Source of the DNA: Parelaphostrongylus tenuis
Lineage: Eukaryota > Nematoda > Chromadorea > Rhabditida > Metastrongylidae
Assembly (NCBI GenBank): GCA_019055375.1
Contig: JAHQIW010000303.1
Location: 124,001-188,000 of the forward strand
Direction of reading: 5' to 3'
Length of the DNA: 64,000 bases
In this document: positions 11,301-17,800 of the stretch, piece after piece
How positions within the stretch are numbered: the stretch's first letter is position 1
Layout: every line of letters begins with the position of its first letter
Made by a program: the position numbers and the translations under genes
The notes under the pieces: generated by a model
Told to the model about the DNA's origin: nothing
Databases searched by the model: none
Seen by the model: only the letters and a program-made list of their open reading frames with translations

Positions 11301-14300
11301 AAATATTGTGTAAAAAAGGATACTTTTCGAGATTTCTCAGTTGCTTTTTAGTATTCGAAAATTGTAGTATTTTTGGTGGTGGTGCAAATGTGCCTCTGCG
11401 GTGAAGTGGTAGAGCACGCAACTCCGTTATTTACGGGTTCTGTTCACGCCAGAAACCGTGATTTTGCTTTTGGTATGTAAAGTATAATTGTTCTTTGATA
11501 CACATTGATACGCTCTAATGGACGCGTATAGACCCAGTGGTTGGGGTGCCACACGATGCACACGTAGTCAGTAGTTCGATCTCGCGCTCAGGACTACCAA
11601 GCCTACCATTCATCCGGGGCCGGCATATTGGTACCAGACTTGTTCGGGAGGATAGCAGCACTGACCTGATCATTGGAGGGCCATCACGAGCCAGTGTACG
11701 GGCCCAATGTGCATTCAATCACTTCTAGTAATGATGAAACGAATGCGTTGCGCAGCCCTTAGGGATTTAGAAGCGTCGAGACCCTTAGGTTTTTATCTTC
11801 AGTTTTGCGCTCTACACGCGTTTGTGTTTGCCTTTCGAGGTTTGTTAGGGTTTTTTTTCATTGCTTTCAGCGCATGGAGTTGATCGAACTTATGAAATTC
11901 GGTGAAATCGTTGTGTTTAATCCCAATCTTTTCTTTTCAGATGTTATCACAATCATACAAATGTTTCCGGAGTTCTTACCTGAGAAACTTCAGAAGAAGG
12001 CGGCTGCCTTTGATCTCCCGGCCAATGACAAGAAACGAGCTTTGCTTGCCTTAGGAAATTACCTTTCTGCGGTATGGCTTTGTTATCTTCAGATCACTTC
12101 GATCTACGCTTTTTGCTCTCATGAATAAATCTGGAGTTTAATAGGTTCGATCGGATTTGTCAAAGCAATTGGATCATCACAATCGTGAGAAAGTCAACAA
12201 CCAATCGACATTAAATGCAGAGGATTTGAAAAATCTTCACATATCCTTGCAAGTGGTTGATACGGCTCTTCTAAAATGCTATCTACAGGTGACGAAATTT
12301 CAGTAGTTGTCGGAAATTTCAATAATATTTGCCTATGTCATCTACATTGTGGATCTCTTTCAGACCAGACCCTCCCTCGTTGACTCGCTTTTGCGTTTGC
12401 ATAACAACTCCTGCTTTTTCGAAGATGCCGAGTCCATCTTATTGGCAGAAAATCGACTCCCTTCTCTATTCATATTGTACGAATCAAGGAAGAAACATGA
12501 AATGGGTATTTTCTGAACTTTTCGCCTTTTGTTAAGAAAGGACTCATCGGTTTATGTAGTATCATTCCAGCCCTCGAGCTTCTCAAGACGCAAGCTCAGG
12601 ATCCCGACTCGGACCCATTCTTCCATGGATTCAACCAAACGATCACTTATCTTCAGACATTGGGGAACACTCACTTGGAGCTCATATGCAAATATGCACG
12701 TTGGGTGCTCGATAAGGATATCGACAGCGGTCTCGAGGTCGTTTACCATTCTTTTATGCGTGTGTTATTATCTGTTTATTCTTTTGAAGAGCGAATCTGG
12801 CACACTGGTTGGGTACTTCACGACAACAGATGGTCGGTAAGTCGATGGTTCGATTCCGCTCTCAGGGCTCATAAGCCTTCCTTTCCTCCGGTGTTGGCGA
12901 GTGAGCAGACTTGTTTGGGAGGATATTAGCACTGACATCATGGGTACATCAATATACCACCGTGAATCATGCTACGAATCAATTTAAATTCTCATCTTTC
13001 GAGGTGGATCAGCGCCACAAGCTTCAGGTCGTGAGTCCATGGTCACGAAAGGGTTGAAGAAATAGATCAAAAGAAGTACTACGAAATTTGACGGGACCAC
13101 AACTCGCTTTAAGGGTCGAAGAAAACTGTTCAAAGTTCTATATCCGAGGATGTTGAGAGATAACCAAAACTTCGCGAACCTCAGGCTTCAGGCTCATACC
13201 AGGCTTCGCGCGCTAACCACTACCAGCACAGTGCTGCTGCCGCCGTCGCTCTCCTATCACCTTAGCTTCGATGTTCTTTTGCTCTTTTTTTTTCTAGAGA
13301 TCTATTCACTCTTTTTGTGAAGCGTTCTTCCTGGATTTTTGTTTTCAAAATCTTTCTTTTCTCAGTTTTTGTTTCAAAATGTTTTCTTCCAGATTTTCAT
13401 TGGAGAGGAATCTGAAGTGGCTCGAAATCTCGATCGGCAAGCTGTTTTTGCGTTTCTTCGTTCGAATTACGTCGCAGCTGTCATACCATACTTAGTGGGT
13501 TGTAGATGGAATATCACAAGTTCATCGATAAGAGTTCTCATTTAGTCGCTTTAGTAGCAATTTTATGAGGTTATGACTGTATATCCAAGAATCTTGAGTG
13601 ATATGCAGAACTTGGAAACTCGAGCAGGAGTTGAACTTGTGTTTCGCCTTTCCCGAGGGCGCATGCTAACCAATACACTAGTGCACATCGTGTTCAGCTA
13701 TCGAAATTTCTACGATACAGCGTATCGGAGCTGCCGCCAATCAACCGTCCGATTTTGGTTTGATAAGCATATATCGGCATCAAATCCAGTTAAACTGACA
13801 ACCGTTGGATGTCCCAAGAGGGATGCGACAGGGGTTCAACTCCCACACGAAGTTCAAGATTTTGCATATTGCTCATCATAATAGCTGTATACTTATTCGG
13901 ATAGTAATTGCAAATTTCACGCTATCACTGCTAACATTTGGGGGTTGTTACCTGTGGTCCTGTTGATCGTCGAGCTACTCGAGAGGATACCAGTAGAACT
14001 TCCATTCTTCCCTATCGCGTACAAGAGCAGCCCAGTGGGTCCTCCTCGCTCTAGGAATTAGCCTAGCATGATATCTTCCTTTTTGACTTTTCCTGAAGAA
14101 CTTGGACCACCGGGTCGGTAGTCTTAATTTGGTGAGCTTGAAAGCCCGACGAATTTAGTCGGTCGACCGACTGGAGTTGGTTACAGCTTACCTTAATTCG
14201 CCATATCAGATATTTGTGATCTTTGAAGGCTTTCCGATGGATATCTTTTGCTCTGTCGTATGTTTAATCTTATTGCTTTCTATCTTTATCAGGAGCATCT

Positions 14301-14855
14301 CGTCTACACATGGAAGGAGACACGTCAAGTCTTCCACGATGCTCTCGCTGAATATTACATAATCAGAGTGAAACTGCTATTTCAAGACTATGTACACACT
14401 TTCCCAGACGGTGAGATAGCTTTATTGATTCGTCTAATCTAGAATATTCTCCAATTATTGTATCGAACCCTCTTGGGACGGTATTTGATCAGTCGCATAT
14501 CGCGTTTTATAAGTGGAGCGCAATTTTCGCTGTTCAAATAGGTTTTTTATTTGTTTTGTCAGAAAAAAATTAGATTTTTCATGTTGCTCTGACACTCATT
14601 GGTTTTCTCTGCATAGTCACATGCTTCTCATGTGTATATACATATATGTGATGTATGTATACATATATATATATATATATGTACATATATATACCCTTTG
14701 ATGTAGAGTGATGTGCAAAGCTTTTGCGTCTCCGGGACTCGAACCCACCTCTCGCTCTATGCAGGAGCGCGTGCTCTAACCCGTTGCACTACTGACACCC
14801 GTTTTACCCACCACTCTTCCTTACCGCTAGAACCGGTAAATAAGAAGGAATTATA

Positions 14856-14887
<32 letters not shown>

Positions 14888-17800
14888 CATATATATGTAT
14901 ATATATATATTTGAGCTATTGCATGACTATCAAAGGCACAACGGAAAGCCGTCCACAGACCTCAGCCCAGTAAACGGAGCAAATCGAGTGTGAAACATGA
15001 CATCGTTTTCGTAGCTATACCGCAGTGAGAAGAGATTTTTAGAAGCCAAGCAAGTCGGTGGACTCGCGAAGACTTAAACTCTCGATTAACTACCTAAAAG
15101 CTAAGGAAGAATGGAAAAGAAAAAAAAAGAAAAGAAGAAAGAAGAACAGCGGCAAAGGCCTTAAGAACATCGTGTATCTTGTTGAACAAAAACCTTGTTG
15201 AAAGGGTTGATGTCAGTTTCGCAGGGATACTTTTTCGCCTCGTGGCACAGAATTCTGAGCCGATCCATTACACTGGACAGAACTATTCATGAAAGTGTTA
15301 GTAATAATTCAGAAGCTTAAATCTCTCGCCAGCGCGGTACGTAACCATTACTTGGAAATATCTTTTTATAACGCTTCAGCGAAAGGAAAACATTTCTTTT
15401 CACATGCGCATATTTCTCGCAGTAGAGAGTGCTTTCTTATTATTATTAGTAATCATTCGATAGCGTAGAATTTAGCGGTTCCAACGCAGTGTTTACTTTA
15501 TGGGAAGACCGGCAGGGAAAATAAGATTGATCCAACAACGCGATCATATGTCCTTCGACCAATTCACGGGCCGCGGGGTGAGGAGGCAAGGACGCTGACG
15601 CGATGATCGCTCGATTTCCTCACATGATAGTGCGATTTCAGTTATTGAATTAGGAATCGCTTTTCTGCTTCTAAAGAAACTCCAGATTAAACATTTGATT
15701 CTGATACTACAAGATGTTCTCTACACGATCATGTGCTTTTCGTGCCTCCAAGTAATAGTTGAATTCCGCGGCCGATGTAAAATATAATTTTATCTTGATT
15801 TTAAAGCGTCATAAAACGGTCTTTCCAAAAATCTGGCCACGTATCGCGCTAGCCGGAGATTTGAGCTTTTGAATGGTCGCTAACACTTTTATGAAAAGTT
15901 CTTGTCCTGCAATAGCGATTGGCTTACAATTCTGTGCTACCAAGCGGAAAAGAACCTTCGGATGAAAGATATGACTCTTCCTGCATTAAGAGTAACTTGA
16001 CAGGTAACTCACAGTTCTTGGTAATGTGGTCTGAACCGAATTCAATTTAGAATAGGTATCAATTTCTCTTCAGATGAGAACATTATTCGAGTGGGAGACG
16101 AGGACGGTGAGCTGGGAAAGATGCGACGTCAGTTGATAAAATTTCTACAATACTCGCACTACTACAGTCCACAAGCCGTGCTGTTGCAGCTGAATAATTG
16201 TGGTACGTTTGCGGGAACACATGGAAAATGGCTTGTAGCCGGTGTTCAATTTGCTCGACTCTCGACCCAGACTGGAGTTGACCCCATAGCTCTTTTCGAG
16301 GACGCGAGCTAATCACCGCGCTACCGTGGCCCTTTGCTTCCACTTGTGGAAAGAGTGAGATGAAGTTCAACTCCCCCTCTCGCTTCAGAGTTTTGTAGCT
16401 CACTCAGAGTTCCTGGTCAAAGCGTTCACCTTGGTTCTATTCTTGTGTGGATAGTTTTCATTGAGTTCTTGCTGCTATTGCGAGTGAATAATTGAAAATA
16501 TTGAGTTGGTGGACGCGTACGCGCAGCGGTTAATGGTCTGCGAACACATGTAGTCATGGTTAATCCTGCCGCTTCCAAAGTTCACCGGCCTCCCATCTTG
16601 CGGGTCGGTGACTGTACAGTCGTCTGGGAGGTAGCACACCGCTTATACTCTGTGCTACCGTGAATCGTTGAAGGGTCAGATATATTCAGTCATTTGACGA
16701 TGTCTAGTGAATTCGTGTGTAGGGCACTCTTTAGAGATGATCAACCGAAGACCTTTTTAAGAGGTTTTTGTGATTTGTATGGTGTGTTATACCGTACTTG
16801 GATACTTGGACGTCCGTGTTCACTGGTAGCATTGAACCCGGCACGGGGAAACTATGCTGGTTTAGCTTCTTTGTTCCCTAGAGACCCGAGGTGAACCTAG
16901 CCGGGGCTCCTCAAGTTCCACACCAGCAGAGCAGTCGGCGGCCCTTTAGGATTGGGAGGTGGGGGGAGTTACCACCTTGCGAATAGTCTACCGCTACCAA
17001 GACGGTGGTCAATTCTGGTACGGTTTACTTTTAGCTAGACTTTCCGGATGGGAACGTCGGCTCCTTCTCAGCTTGGCTGGTTTAACTGGGGAGTTGAATC
17101 CCGCTATACTTCGCAGTCCGATACCCAGCAAAACATCCTAGCTGCAATTACTCGGTGCACCATTTAGGAGGGCTCTATACCGTATAATTATGTATTTGTG
17201 ATAGTTTAAGATACCTAGATAACACTGTGAGGGTCTATATTTGGATCTTGTTCAACTGTTGGAACTTTAATTGTATCTTTTCTTGTTAAATCCAGTTTGT
17301 TTCAGTATTCTATGAGGAAAGGGCGCTACTGCTCGGCCGGCTAAAGCACCATGAGCAGGTAATTACGGTCCTTTTCTTCCTTAGCACTTTCCAGTATTCC
17401 GTTCCTTCATCGCATCTAAGCACGTTACTGCTATTTAACATTGATGTTTATACCAGGAAATCTTCTGATAAGGGGAGGCTAAGGAGTTAGTAGCCGACTG
17501 GTTAGTAATACCCGCTATCAAGAAACAGTGTACTGTTTTGAACCGCTCCCACGGCATTCTTTTCCAGTCACTTTGGAACGCTTTAGTTCGGATATCTTTA
17601 AATTCGCTTGGAACTTTAACCTGTCTTGACCAGTATTCTATGACGTTCATAAAGAAGACGAAATTCTCAAGAAGCAGTCGAAAGAACACGAAAAATTTGG
17701 AAGTTCTTTGGGACAATGAATGCGATATGTAGGGGGATCCGCATAGGACTATTTGCTATCGGGCTGAGTAAATCAGAAAATAAAAAGTAAAGTAACTTTT

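Noticed and set aside
11871..11911. Possible extra vps-39 exon after TGCTTTCAG
   Set aside because: The peptide RMELIELMKF has no counterpart in the family, and skipping it joins exon 10 to exon 11 in correct phase.
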